Shown one piece after another: positions 36,328-53,143 of a DNA stretch of 64,000 bases. The notes beneath the pieces are model-generated. The model was not told the origin of the DNA. It saw only the letters and a program-made list of their open reading frames with translations, and did no database searches. Each line of letters opens with the position of its first letter. The stretch's first letter is position 1. Source of the stretch: Sphingopyxis sp. GTDB taxonomy: Bacteria > Pseudomonadota > Alphaproteobacteria > Sphingomonadales > Sphingomonadaceae. Where the stretch lies: the NCBI GenBank assembly GCA_030145715.1, contig JAIXHQ010000007.1, forward strand, positions 50,709 through 114,708. Direction: 5' to 3'. A program made the translations under genes and the position numbers.

Positions 36328-37689
36328 ATGACCATCGAGAAATTGTTGATCGCCAACCGCGGCGAGATCGCGCTGCGCATCCACCGCGCCTGTCATGAAA
36401 TGGGCATCAAGACGGTGGCCGTCCATTCGACCGCCGACACCGACGCGATGCACGTCCGCCTTGCCGATCAGGCGGTGTGCATAGGCCCGCCGGCGGCCAA
36501 GGACAGCTACCTCAACATCCCCGCCATCATTTCCGCCGCCGAAGTCACCGGCGCCGACGCGATCCATCCCGGCTATGGCTTCCTGTCCGAAAACGAACGT
36601 TTTGCGGAAATCATCGAAGCGCATGACATGGTCTTTGTCGGGCCCAAGCCCGAACATATCCGCACCATGGGCGACAAGGTGGAGGCGAAGCGCACGGCGG
36701 TCGCGCTTGGCCTGCCGGTCGTGCCGGGGTCGCCGGGCGCCGTGACGTTCAACGACGAGACGCGGAAACTCGCCAGCGAGATCGGTTATCCGGTGCTCAT
36801 CAAGGCCGCATCGGGCGGCGGCGGGCGCGGCATGAAGGTCGTTCCCGACGACGACAGCCTCGAAAGCCTGATGGGTCAGGCCTCTTCCGAAGCGGCGGCC
36901 GCCTTTGGCGATCCGACCGTCTATATGGAAAAATATCTCGGCAACCCGCGCCACATCGAGTTTCAGGTCTTCGGCGACGGCAAGGGCAATGCCATCCATC
37001 TGGGTGAGCGCGACTGCTCGCTTCAGCGCCGCCACCAGAAAGTGCTCGAAGAAGCCCCCTCGCCGATCATTTCGGCGGAGGAACGCGCGCGCATGGGCGG
37101 CATCTGTGCCGACGCCATGGCCAAAATGGGCTATCGCGGCGCCGGTACGATCGAGTTCCTCTGGGAAAATGGCGAATTTTTCTTCATCGAGATGAACACC
37201 CGCATCCAGGTCGAACATCCGGTCACCGAAATGATTACCGGCTTCGACCTTGTCCGCGAACAGATCCGTATCGCGGGCGGCGCGGGCCTGTCGGTCAGGC
37301 AGGAGGATCTGGAGTTTCGCGGTCACTCGATGGAATGCCGCATCAATGCCGAAGATCCGCGCACCTTCCTGCCCTCGCCGGGCAAGGTGACCAGCTATCA
37401 CGCCGCCGGCGGCATGCATGTGCGCGTCGATAGCGGGCTTTACGCGGGCTATTCAATCCCGCCCTATTATGACAGCATGATCGGCAAGCTGATCGTTTAT
37501 GGCCGCAGCCGCGAAAGCTGCATGATGCGGATGCGCCGCGCCCTCGATGAAATGGTGATCGGCGGCGTCAAGACCAATATCCCGCTGCATCAGGCCCTGC
37601 TCGCCAATCCCGATGTCATTCACGGCGATTATACGATCAAATGGCTGGAGGAGTGGCTGGCCCAGCAGGATGACGCGGCGACCGCCTGA
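36328..37689 (+). CDS. accC: Biotin carboxylase subunit of acetyl-CoA carboxylase
   Basis: AccC carboxylates biotin on AccB using ATP and bicarbonate. The 453-aa ATP-grasp enzyme begins [15 protein letters not shown] and contains the glycine-rich [21 protein letters not shown], the active-site region [12 protein letters not shown] and [15 protein letters not shown] hairpin lies in the gap downstream (37708-37729). Confidence 0.97.
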   Translation: MTIEKLLIANRGEIALRIHRACHEMGIKTVAVHSTADTDAMHVRLADQAVCIGPPAAKDSYLNIPAIISAAEVTGADAIHPGYGFLSENERFAEIIEAHDMVFVGPKPEHIRTMGDKVEAKRTAVALGLPVVPGSPGAVTFNDETRKLASEIGYPVLIKAASGGGGRGMKVVPDDDSLESLMGQASSEAAAAFGDPTVYMEKYLGNPRHIEFQVFGDGKGNAIHLGERDCSLQRRHQKVLEEAPSPIISAEERARMGGICADAMAKMGYRGAGTIEFLWENGEFFFIEMNTRIQVEHPVTEMITGFDLVREQIRIAGGAGLSVRQEDLEFRGHSMECRINAEDPRTFLPSPGKVTSYHAAGGMHVRVDSGLYAGYSIPPYYDSMIGKLIVYGRSRESCMMRMRRALDEMVIGGVKTNIPLHQALLANPDVIHGDYTIKWLEEWLAQQDDAATA

Positions 37690-37778
37690 CCGCTCATTTT
37701 CAGCGTCGGCCCGCTCGATGCGGCGGGCCGTGCGCCGCGTCACTTTAACTATGAACGCTTTTTGGCTATGAGCCTGTC

Positions 37779-39128
37779 ATGGTCAAAATTTCTCCCTTTT
37801 CCGCGCGTCCCGCCGCCGTCCTCTTCCTCCCGCTTGGCTTGATCGCCTGCCCCGCACTGGCGCAAACCGCGGTGCAGGAGGATTCGGTGATCCTCCAGCC
37901 CGACAAGGTCAAGGATGACGCGCCCGTCGTCGAAACGGCGGCGGAGGCCAATCTGCCGAACTGGTCGAAACAGGATGCCGAAAGCCTGCTTTCGGTGATC
38001 GAGGGGATCGGGACCGAGGGCCTGTTCGCCAGGGATTACAGCCCCGACACGCTGGCCGCGGCGATCCTGGGCGACGATCAGGCGCGCCTCAATCATGTGG
38101 CGACCGAAACCTTCCTGCTGCTCGCGACTCATCTTCGCGACGGCAGGACGCCCAATGCGGCCCGCAAACAATGGTTCATGGTCGACAGCGACAGCGACGC
38201 CGAACCCTTGCTTGCCCTGCTCACCAACGCATTGAACGCGGGCACGATGCGCGAAACGCTCGCCTCGCTCGATCCGGCGCATCCCGATTTCGCGGTGCTG
38301 AAGGCGGCGCTGGCAAAGACAAAGGCGCCCGCCGAAGCCAATGCGATCCGCGTCAACATGGAACGCTGGCGCTGGATGCCGCGCGCGCTCGGCGAACGTT
38401 ATGTCGTCAGCAACGTGCCCGAATATATGACCCGCGTTGTCCATGGCGGCACGGTCATCGCGACGCACAAGGCGGTCGTCGGGAAAAATTCGACCCCCAC
38501 GCCCCAGCTCAATCCCATGGCGACCGCCGTCATCGTCAACCCGACATGGACGTTGCCGCGCAGCATCATCGCCGAAGGCATCGGCGCCACCATCGCCAAC
38601 AACCCCGCCTCGGCGCGGGCGCAGGGCTATACCTGGACCGGCAGCGGCAAGACGCTGTCGGTGGTGCAACAGCCGGGCGCGAATAACGCGATGGGCGTCA
38701 TGAAGATCGAGATGCTGAACCCCCACGCCATCTATCTGCACGATACGCCGTCAAAGGGCGCGTTCAACGCCGCAGCGCGCGCGTTCAGCCATGGGTGCAT
38801 CCGCACCGAACGCGCGCTGCATTTCTCGGGGCTGATGGCGGTCATGTTCGCGGGCAAGAGCCCGGAAGAGTTCGGCGAGGCGATCGCCAGCGGCAAGACG
38901 ACCCGCTTTGGCTTTGAAAGCCCCTTCCCGGTCTATGTCGCTTATTGGACCGTCGTTCCGGACGGCAAGGGCGGGACGAAAAAGCTCGCCGACATCTATG
39001 GCCGCGACGCGCCGGTGGTGGCAAGCTTTGCCAAACCCGGCCGATCAGCCGCCACGATCATCGCGCCCACGCCGCCTGACGTCGCACCAACAGTCGTTAC
39101 AACATCGGCCACCAGCGGCATCTATTAA
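37779..39128 (+). CDS. Periplasmic L,D-transpeptidase (YcbB/YkuD type)
   Basis: The 449-aa exported protein has a signal peptide (to LAQ), a long N-terminal helical part (about 60-190, including SLLSVIEGIGTEGLFARDYSP, typical of YcbB-like proteins) and a YkuD domain with the catalytic FSHGCIRTE (Cys340). It makes 3-3 cross-links or links peptides in murein. A second, unrelated-looking L,D-transpeptidase is convergent 123 bases away. Confidence 0.92.
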   Translation: MVKISPFSARPAAVLFLPLGLIACPALAQTAVQEDSVILQPDKVKDDAPVVETAAEANLPNWSKQDAESLLSVIEGIGTEGLFARDYSPDTLAAAILGDDQARLNHVATETFLLLATHLRDGRTPNAARKQWFMVDSDSDAEPLLALLTNALNAGTMRETLASLDPAHPDFAVLKAALAKTKAPAEANAIRVNMERWRWMPRALGERYVVSNVPEYMTRVVHGGTVIATHKAVVGKNSTPTPQLNPMATAVIVNPTWTLPRSIIAEGIGATIANNPASARAQGYTWTGSGKTLSVVQQPGANNAMGVMKIEMLNPHAIYLHDTPSKGAFNAAARAFSHGCIRTERALHFSGLMAVMFAGKSPEEFGEAIASGKTTRFGFESPFPVYVAYWTVVPDGKGGTKKLADIYGRDAPVVASFAKPGRSAATIIAPTPPDVAPTVVTTSATSGIY

Positions 39129-39251
39129 CGGCGCGCAGCCTCTAGTTCAGCGTCTATGGAATCGTAAGGAATGATAGCAATCATTTCTGCGCCTCGGCGC
39201 CTATTATTTGGGAACGCCTATTGACCGATGGCGGTCGCCGCCGCTGCGCTA

Positions 39252-39998
39252 TCAATCCGCCGTTTTGGGCAACGGCCCGCTGATCGAACTGGCCCGTCGC
39301 ATATTTTCCGTCCCGGGCAGCGGCTCGGCAGTCGGCAGGTCAAACGGCTTTGGCATCGGCGGCGGCTCACTCAGCCGGTCGGCGAACAGCAGCCGCCCCG
39401 GCCCCAGCTTATAGAGCACCATCGGCAGCAGTTCCTCACCCACGGCAAAGCAGCCTTCGCTGCGTCCCAGCTTGCCCTGCGTCGCAATCAATGACGGATC
39501 GGCATACCAGGCGCCATGGACGACGATCGCGCGCGCGTCGGCGTTGCTATTGTCTGCTTCCAGACCGGCGAGCCGCATCGACGACCCGTTGGCGCCCCAA
39601 TAATAATCGCTGGTGCGATACGCCCCGCGTGAGGTGGCGAGCGATCCCACGCGGTTCGAAAAATTCTTGAGCCAGCCATCGTGCTGCGGGTCCGATCCGC
39701 GCCCATGCGTCACCGGGAACATGTCGACCTTGCCCGCCACCATGTCGACCAGGGCAAAGCGGGGCCGCGACGAAGGCAGACCGAAATCGACGATACCGAC
39801 ACGGTCGCCCTGCGGAATATGCCGTGCCTGAATCGCAAGCTGCTTCCGCGCCACGGCAAGATAATCGATCGGGGGCGGCAAGGCGGCGGTCGGCGCGGGC
39901 ATCAAATTCGATACTTGCGCGCGCGCGGACACGGCGGCCATTGCCCCCGCTCCCGCCACCGCGGCCAACAACATCCTGCGATCGATCAATTCATTCAC
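39252..39998 (-). CDS. Murein L,D-transpeptidase-like protein (YkuD_2 family)
   Basis: The 248-aa protein has a twin-arginine-like N-terminus (IDRRMLLAAVAGAGAM) and a compact YkuD_2 domain with HGAWYAD, GRSEGCFAV (catalytic Cys183) and the RSEG motif in place of the usual HGC box. A GTG at 39998 is the best start; an ATG at the RRM codon would shorten the signal. Function is inferred from fold only. Confidence 0.85.
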   Translation of the reverse strand: MNELIDRRMLLAAVAGAGAMAAVSARAQVSNLMPAPTAALPPPIDYLAVARKQLAIQARHIPQGDRVGIVDFGLPSSRPRFALVDMVAGKVDMFPVTHGRGSDPQHDGWLKNFSNRVGSLATSRGAYRTSDYYWGANGSSMRLAGLEADNSNADARAIVVHGAWYADPSLIATQGKLGRSEGCFAVGEELLPMVLYKLGPGRLLFADRLSEPPPMPKPFDLPTAEPLPGTENMRRASSISGPLPKTAD

Positions 39999-40167
39999 TT
40001 GCAAAACCCCACATCGGCCGCCTTTTGGCGATCCACGACCCCATAGGACAAGTCGCGCCGCGACAGCAAAAGACAAGCTGTTGGTTTCCGCTCATGCGGG
40101 AAGATGTGCCATATATGCCGTGAATGGCGAGTTTACGGCACCCTAACCCTGCGTTAGGACGCGACGC

Positions 40168-40512
40168 ATGAAAGCAACCATCTGGCATAACCCCGCCTGC
40201 GGCACGTCGCGCAAGACACTCGCCATTCTTCAGGACACGCCGGGCGTCGATCTGACCGTCGTCGAATATCTGAAAAATCCCTGGACGGCAGACAAACTGC
40301 GCCAATTATTTGCCGACGCCGGCCTTACCGCCCGCGAAGCGTTGCGTCTGCGCGGCACCGATGCCGAGGATCGCGGGCTGAAAGATGCTGACGAAGGCAC
40401 CGTCATAGCCGCGATGGCCGCCCATCCCGCCTATGTCGAGCGCCCGATCGTCGAAACCGACAAGGGCGTTCGCCTGTGCCGCCCGCAGGACAGGGTGCAC
40501 GAAATCCTCTGA
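40168..40512 (+). CDS. ArsC-family arsenate reductase-like protein
   Basis: The 114-aa thioredoxin-fold protein has the catalytic PACGTSRKT (Cys11) and ETDKGVRLCRP near the end, as in glutaredoxin-coupled ArsC. The genuine arsenate reductases have further Arg residues that are partly visible (RLRGT, RPIVE). No other ars genes are adjacent, so its role could be redox housekeeping. Confidence 0.88.
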   Translation: MKATIWHNPACGTSRKTLAILQDTPGVDLTVVEYLKNPWTADKLRQLFADAGLTAREALRLRGTDAEDRGLKDADEGTVIAAMAAHPAYVERPIVETDKGVRLCRPQDRVHEIL

Positions 40513-40537
40513 TAAATGCCGGTTCAGGCGGCGCATT

Positions 40538-41647
40538 CTAATCGTTCGCGATCCGCCCGCCCGCGACCCGAAACCGCGTCACGGGCCCCGGCATGTCGGT
40601 GAACAGCGCCGCCTCGGTCCCGGTCAGCCACGCCTGCCCGCCCTGCCCCGCCAGCCGGTCGTAAAGCGCCGCGCGGCGCAGCGGGTCGAGATGCGCCGCC
40701 ACCTCATCGAGCAGCAGCACCGGCCGCTGTCCGCGCAGCCGCGCCACGCAATCGCTGTGCGCAAGCACGAGCGAAAGCAGCATCGCCTTTTGCTCGCCGG
40801 TCGAACAGCGCGCCGCCGCCCGGCCCGTACCCGCGTGGACGGCGGACAGGTCGTCGCGGTGCGGCCCGGCGGTCGCCCGTCCCGCCGCCGCATCGATCCG
40901 CCGCCGCGCCGCGAACAACGCCCTCAGCGCCTCGACCTCATGCGGCATGGTCCGCGCCGCGCCGTCGCTATCCACCAGCGTCAACAGCGGGCGCGCAAAT
41001 GGGGCGTCGGGCTGCTGCGCAAGCTCGGCGGATAGCGCCGCGAGCATATTCCGACGCGCCGCGTCCATTGCCGCCCCATGGTCGGCCAGTTGCGCCTCAA
41101 GGCTGGCCAGCCATTGCGGATCGGCCGCCGGAAGGTCGGCGAGCAGCTTGCCGCGCGCGCGAAGCGCCGCCTCATAGCGGTTGCCGTGCTGCGCATGGCG
41201 CGGATCGAGCGCGAGGACGAGCCGATCGAGGAAGCGCCGCCGGTTGCCCGCCGTATCGACGAACAGCCGGTCCATCGCCGGGGTCAGCCACAGCACCGCG
41301 AGCCATTCGCCCAGCGCGGTCGCCGCCGCCGCGGCGCCATTGATCCGCACGATCCGTCGCCCCGGCTGCGCCGGTTCGATCCCGGTCCCCAATGCCACAG
41401 GCGCAAGATCGGCGCCCGCCATGACCTCGGCAAAAATCGCAAAGCCGCCGCCCGCTCCGTCGCGGACCATGTCGGGCAAAGCGGCCCGCCGCAGCCCCCG
41501 CCCCGGCGCAAGCAGCGAAATAGCCTCCAATATATTGGTTTTGCCCGCGCCATTGTCACCATGCAGCGCGACCAGCCCCGCCCCCGCGGCCATATCGGCG
41601 CCGCTATGGTTGCGAAAATCGGTCAGCGAAAGGCGGGTCAGCGTCAT
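40538..41647 (-). CDS. recF: DNA replication and repair protein RecF
   Basis: RecF loads RecA at gaps with RecO and RecR. The 369-aa protein has Walker A HGDNGAGKT (29-37), the signature CSTGEQKAML and Walker B PVLLLDEVAAHLD, with a helical arm between. It is convergent with the arsC-like gene. The 241 bases upstream contain the predicted sigma-54 site of the opposite strand. Confidence 0.95.
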   Translation of the reverse strand: MTLTRLSLTDFRNHSGADMAAGAGLVALHGDNGAGKTNILEAISLLAPGRGLRRAALPDMVRDGAGGGFAIFAEVMAGADLAPVALGTGIEPAQPGRRIVRINGAAAAATALGEWLAVLWLTPAMDRLFVDTAGNRRRFLDRLVLALDPRHAQHGNRYEAALRARGKLLADLPAADPQWLASLEAQLADHGAAMDAARRNMLAALSAELAQQPDAPFARPLLTLVDSDGAARTMPHEVEALRALFAARRRIDAAAGRATAGPHRDDLSAVHAGTGRAAARCSTGEQKAMLLSLVLAHSDCVARLRGQRPVLLLDEVAAHLDPLRRAALYDRLAGQGGQAWLTGTEAALFTDMPGPVTRFRVAGGRIAND

Positions 41648-41716
41648 CTGGCTTTTCGCCTACCGCACCGCTCGGCGCGGCGCCACCCCGCTACGCGCGG
41701 CCCTATCATGCGCAAT

Positions 41717-41733
41717 TTCCCATTAAATGGGAA
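41717..41733. promoter_or_regulatory. Palindrome at about -118 of the predicted sigma-54 promoter, candidate activator site
   Basis: TTCCCAT-TAA-ATGGGAA (41717-41733) is an inverted repeat with 7-bp arms. It lies at the distance usual for enhancer-binding activators and is followed by an A/T-rich stretch (41733-41760) that would favour DNA bending. Confidence 0.45.
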
Positions 41734-41816
41734 TAATCCTTATTTTTGCAAATTTTTATCGGTCGAGTGGTGGTGCGAGCATCGAAAATTCGCGCTTAAC
41801 CGCCAATGAATGAAAT

Positions 41817-41831
41817 TGGCACACTCCCTGC
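41817..41831 (+). promoter_or_regulatory. Predicted sigma-54 (-24/-12) promoter upstream of the microprotein-pspC unit
   Basis: TGGCAC-ACTCC-CTGC matches TGGCAC-N5-TTGC with a single change, and the GG and GC dinucleotides have the obligatory spacing. The expected start of transcription is near 41842, 47 bases before the microprotein ATG. Confidence 0.6.
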
Positions 41832-41888
41832 GTTCACCTTGGCATCCACCGGATGGCCGGATGGAAGGTTCCAAGGAAGGATAATATC

Positions 41889-42002
41889 ATGACCCATTTC
41901 AATGCCACTTCGCTCAAGAGCTACGCCATTGCCGCCGTCGCCTCGCTCTATTGCTCGATCATGCTTCTCGCTGCCGCTGGTCCCAACGGCCTCGTCGCCT
42001 GA
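41889..42002 (+). CDS. 37-residue membrane microprotein
   Basis: This short gene encodes a 37-aa peptide with one hydrophobic helix (about 12-30, SYAIAAVASLYCSIMLL...) between a polar N-terminus MTHFNATSLK and a PNGLVA end. AAGGAAGGA lies just before its ATG, an unusually strong ribosome site. It lies between the predicted sigma-54 promoter and the PspC gene, 52 bases upstream of it. Expression seems likely; function is unknown, perhaps a partner of PspC. Confidence 0.65.
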   Translation: MTHFNATSLKSYAIAAVASLYCSIMLLAAAGPNGLVA

Positions 42003-42054
42003 TCCGCCATTCGCATAAAGGGCCGGCCATCTGGCCGGAATGGAAAGGAAAGAA

Positions 42055-42234
42055 ATGAAACAGGGTTTTCGCAAGAATCGTCGCGATGGGATGATCTTCG
42101 GCGTGTGCGCCGGGATGGCAGACCAATTCGGCATCGACGTCTTGTGGACGCGCATCGCCTTTGTGGCGCTGACGCTTTTGGGCTTCGGCCTGCCGCTGCT
42201 GCTGTATCTGGCGGTCGCGATCCTCGCGCCTTGA
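42055..42234 (+). CDS. pspC: PspC-domain membrane protein
   Basis: The 59-aa protein is a bare PspC domain: FRKNRRDGMIFGVCAGMADQFGID followed by one hydrophobic helix (about 36-58). PspC in E. coli senses envelope stress with PspB and PspA. No other psp gene lies beside it. The ATG at 42055 has GGAAAGGAAAG before it; the earlier ATG is rejected. Confidence 0.88.
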   Translation: MKQGFRKNRRDGMIFGVCAGMADQFGIDVLWTRIAFVALTLLGFGLPLLLYLAVAILAP

Positions 42235-42294
42235 GCATAAGGGCCGGACGCTTTCAAAGCGCCGCCGTACCGGCCCGCACATTCCCAAGACCAG

Positions 42295-42330
42295 GGGCTC
42301 GCCGTTCCAACCGGCGGGCCCTTAAATTTT
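42295..42330 (+). terminator. Terminator of the pspC unit
   Basis: A near-perfect stem (42295-42304 with 42312-42321) is followed by CTTAAATTTT on the plus strand. Confidence 0.65.
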
Positions 42331-42366
42331 GCTGCGCTCGACCAGTCTGACCCGAACACGCCCCAG

Positions 42367-42402
42367 AAAAAACCCCGCCGGATCGCTCCGGCGGGGTTTT
42401 TC
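42367..42402 (-). terminator. Rho-independent terminator of rpoC
   Basis: A 10-bp GC stem (42373-42382 with 42387-42396) with tetraloop TCGC is flanked by A and T runs, 28 bases past the rpoC stop. It is usable from both sides. Confidence 0.9.
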
Positions 42403-42429
42403 TGTCAGCCAGGGCTGGGCGGGAGTATC

Positions 42430-46716
<4,287 letters not shown>

Positions 46717-46732
46717 ATTCTAGCTCCATCTT

Positions 46733-46757
46733 CCCCTCTCGCGCGGCGCGAGAGGGG
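46733..46757 (-). other. Perfect 12-bp-arm hairpin in the rpoB-rpoC gap
   Basis: CCCCTCTCGCGC (46733-46744) and its complement (46746-46757) leave a 1-base loop at DNA level. It fills half of the 53-base gap. No T-run follows, so it is likely an RNA-stability or REP-like element rather than a terminator. Confidence 0.65.
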
Positions 46758-46769
46758 TGAGGAAAAATC

Positions 46770-50948
<4,179 letters not shown>

Positions 50949-51350
50949 AAGTGATTGTCTCGCCTTACAAAAAATCAGGTCGCGATTCCATCGACGCGAA
51001 AAAAGCCGCAGGCAACCGTCACCGGCTTACCGCAGCTTTCCAACGCCTGTCGAAATCCCCGCCGCCCTATCCGTACAGCCCGCCGCGCAAAGTCGGGCTC
51101 TATCTCGGACGATGGGATATGGCGGCGATATAGGATTTGACGGCCATGCTGTCAACGCCGCCGCGGCATGGCGGCGGGTAAAGGCGCCTTGCGGACGGGG
51201 CGTATTGCCGCCCTGCACGCCTGTACGCGAACGATGGCCACTGGACGGGCCGCCCAAAGCGACAAGGGACGCAGTTTCGCAGCGTCCATGCGTATCTTTT
51301 GTCGCTTCAAGGCCGCATCGGCCGGTCGAACACCCCTAGAAGAAACGCCC
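50949..51350. other. rpoB upstream region
   Basis: These 402 bases hold the rpoB leader (about 180 bases) and a strong promoter. Beyond it lies a nested hairpin (outer arms 51256-51265 and 51299-51307, inner arms 51267-51272 and 51282-51287) near the end of the DUF4197 gene. No gene is supported. Confidence 0.7.
51127..51155 (-). promoter_or_regulatory. Strong predicted sigma-70 promoter of rpoB-rpoC
   Basis: On the minus strand TTGACA (51155-51150), a 17-base spacer and TATATC (51132-51127) nearly match the consensus. It is the best promoter seen in the window and lies about 180 bases before rpoB. Confidence 0.75.
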
Positions 51351-52019
51351 CTAGAAAATGCCTTTCAACAATCCCGCCGGGTTGGCGCGCAATGCCGCCT
51401 CCTCGCCCGCCATATAAAGAAATATGCCTTTCAGCGCCTGCTGCGTCACCGATCGCGTCAGTCCATCGCGCGTCAGCCCGGCCGACGCCATCAACGGGTT
51501 GCCCGTCGACAGGCGATCGAGTTGGCGATAGGCGCCAACATTGTCGAGCGCACTCCCGATCAGCGGCGACACCTTGCCAAAGAGCATGTCGCCGGCACTC
51601 GCCTGAAGATAACGGGTTGCTCCGTCGTTTTTCGCCACCAGCCCCGGCGCATCGGTCCAGCGCAGATTGTCGATCGCCGCGCGGAACACCGGCTTGGCCT
51701 CCCCCGCCGCCTTGCCGCCGGCGTCGTTCAGGCTTTTGGTCAAATTGGTCGTAAGGCCAAGGCGGTCACCCACGCCGAAAAGCTTCGACGCCAGCTTTCC
51801 ATTCGCCCCCGGCAACAGGATACGCACGGCGGTATCGCGATAAAATGCGCCCGGCTGCGCCAGCTTGTCGAGCGCACCGTCGGACGCGCCCGCGATCAGA
51901 CCCCTCACCCCGCCGCCGGGCAGCTTGGCGGTCGCCAATGGGGCACCCCCCAGCACAAACGTCGCGGCTGCGCCGACAAGCAACATCCGCCGCTCGACCA
52001 TCACCTCATCTCGATCCAT
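51351..52019 (-). CDS. Exported DUF4197 protein
   Basis: The 222-aa protein has a hydrophobic signal (RRMLLVGAAATFVLGGAP) and a DUF4197 domain (FYRDTAVRILLPGANGKLA ... LFGKVSPLIGSALDNVGAYRQL ... LTRSVTQQALKGIFLYMAGEE). The function of this family is unknown; members are periplasmic and helical. A shorter start 6 codons in is possible. Confidence 0.88.
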   Translation of the reverse strand: MDRDEVMVERRMLLVGAAATFVLGGAPLATAKLPGGGVRGLIAGASDGALDKLAQPGAFYRDTAVRILLPGANGKLASKLFGVGDRLGLTTNLTKSLNDAGGKAAGEAKPVFRAAIDNLRWTDAPGLVAKNDGATRYLQASAGDMLFGKVSPLIGSALDNVGAYRQLDRLSTGNPLMASAGLTRDGLTRSVTQQALKGIFLYMAGEEAALRANPAGLLKGIF

Positions 52020-52076
52020 CGCATGCCTCCGCCAACAGAGGCTCCACTATCGCACCTCAGCGCACCGATGTCGCGC

Positions 52077-52382
52077 TCAACCCGCCAACTGGTCGAAGAT
52101 CACCGGCAAACAACGGCGACCGCGCTCGGTCAACCGCCCCTCATACATGCGCAACGGCACATGCTCACCAGCGTCATATTTCGACACGACCATCCACCCA
52201 TGCCGCTCGAAGCAGAGCCACAACGGATAGTTCGGACTGTTCTCCGTCGTCATCCCGGCCGAATTTTCAGATTCGAGCAAATTGAACGCGATCGATCGAT
52301 CGCCGACCGACGCTGCCCCGTACAGAGCCGCGATCTCGGGATCTTCGGCGATGGCTGCCAAGCTTTCGGCATAGACGCTCAT
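52077..52382 (-). CDS. Unknown 101-residue protein coupled to the upstream gene
   Basis: The protein is soluble and acidic, beginning SVYAESLAAIAEDPEIAALYG and ending LTERGRRCLPVIFDQLAG. There is no signal or membrane segment, and I do not recognise a family. Its ATG overlaps the stop of the 226-aa gene (ATGA), so the two are translated together and may work as a pair. Confidence 0.72.
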   Translation of the reverse strand: MSVYAESLAAIAEDPEIAALYGAASVGDRSIAFNLLESENSAGMTTENSPNYPLWLCFERHGWMVVSKYDAGEHVPLRMYEGRLTERGRRCLPVIFDQLAG

Positions 52383-53059
52383 TGTCCGCTCTCGATAAAA
52401 GTCGAAAGCCGCGAGAGGGCTCGGGCCGCCACATCGACACGATCGACATATCCCGCCCGCAGCGTGACTTCGTCCAGCCATTCTTCGGGGCAAACAGAAT
52501 ATCCAATGGTATCCGACGCGAACAGGGCGTCGATCGAACCGACGTGCGCCACCCTGAATCCATCGACAACGCTGCGCGCTGTTTCCTCGTCATTTCTGTA
52601 ATAGGTCATTATGAACACGACGCCTTTGGGCCCTGCGTAACTTGCGAGCTTGGGCAGGATCAACACCGGGTTGCTCGGCGCAGGGGTCGTCTGGACCTGA
52701 CCTTCGGATTGGGCAGCCAAGCGCGGAAGATGGTCGTTCAACATGACCGACTCTATGATCGGACAGCGGCCGCCTTCCACGCCATTGGGTCGCTTTACGC
52801 CCACACGTTCGTCCATGGTTTCGTTGGCGTTGAGGATAACCTCGCGGATCAAAGCGCCGAAGCCCGGAAGGCCGCGCCTCTCCAGAAAACAGACACGCCG
52901 CGCAATCATGTCAAAACTGTCTTCGGGATATCCGCGACGGCGGACGGCGGCCTTCACATAGAGCGCGATGTCGTCCATCGACAGCGAGATGGTTTCGGTT
53001 TCACTCTTGGACTCAATCGTCGGACTTGGCGGCTTTCTGCCGAATAGCTGCCTCAACAT
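52379..53059 (-). CDS. DUF3726-like protein, unknown
   Basis: The 226-aa soluble protein has a segment ISLSMDDIALYVKAAVRRRG (about 24-43) followed by RVCFLERRGLPGF that resembles the start of DUF3726 proteins. The rest has no familiar motif. The similarity is from memory of the pattern only. Stop overlaps the ATG of the 101-aa gene. Its base composition looks less GC-rich than the neighbouring housekeeping genes. Confidence 0.65.
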   Translation of the reverse strand: MLRQLFGRKPPSPTIESKSETETISLSMDDIALYVKAAVRRRGYPEDSFDMIARRVCFLERRGLPGFGALIREVILNANETMDERVGVKRPNGVEGGRCPIIESVMLNDHLPRLAAQSEGQVQTTPAPSNPVLILPKLASYAGPKGVVFIMTYYRNDEETARSVVDGFRVAHVGSIDALFASDTIGYSVCPEEWLDEVTLRAGYVDRVDVAARALSRLSTFIESGQ

Positions 53060-53143
53060 CCACTCACATCCTGTTCTGCCGCGCAGGAAGGCTTTTGAAA
53101 TGATCGTCCTAATATAAGATAAACTGGCCCTTCGGCCGACCTG

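Noticed and set aside
39210..39225. GGAAC box in the gap between the two L,D-transpeptidases
   Set aside because: No CGTT at 16-17 bases and no gene starts there, as both neighbours converge.
51256..51307. Structured small RNA between the rpoB promoter and DUF4197
   Set aside because: The nested hairpin is suggestive but has no promoter of its own or T-run; most simply it is the end of the DUF4197 transcript.
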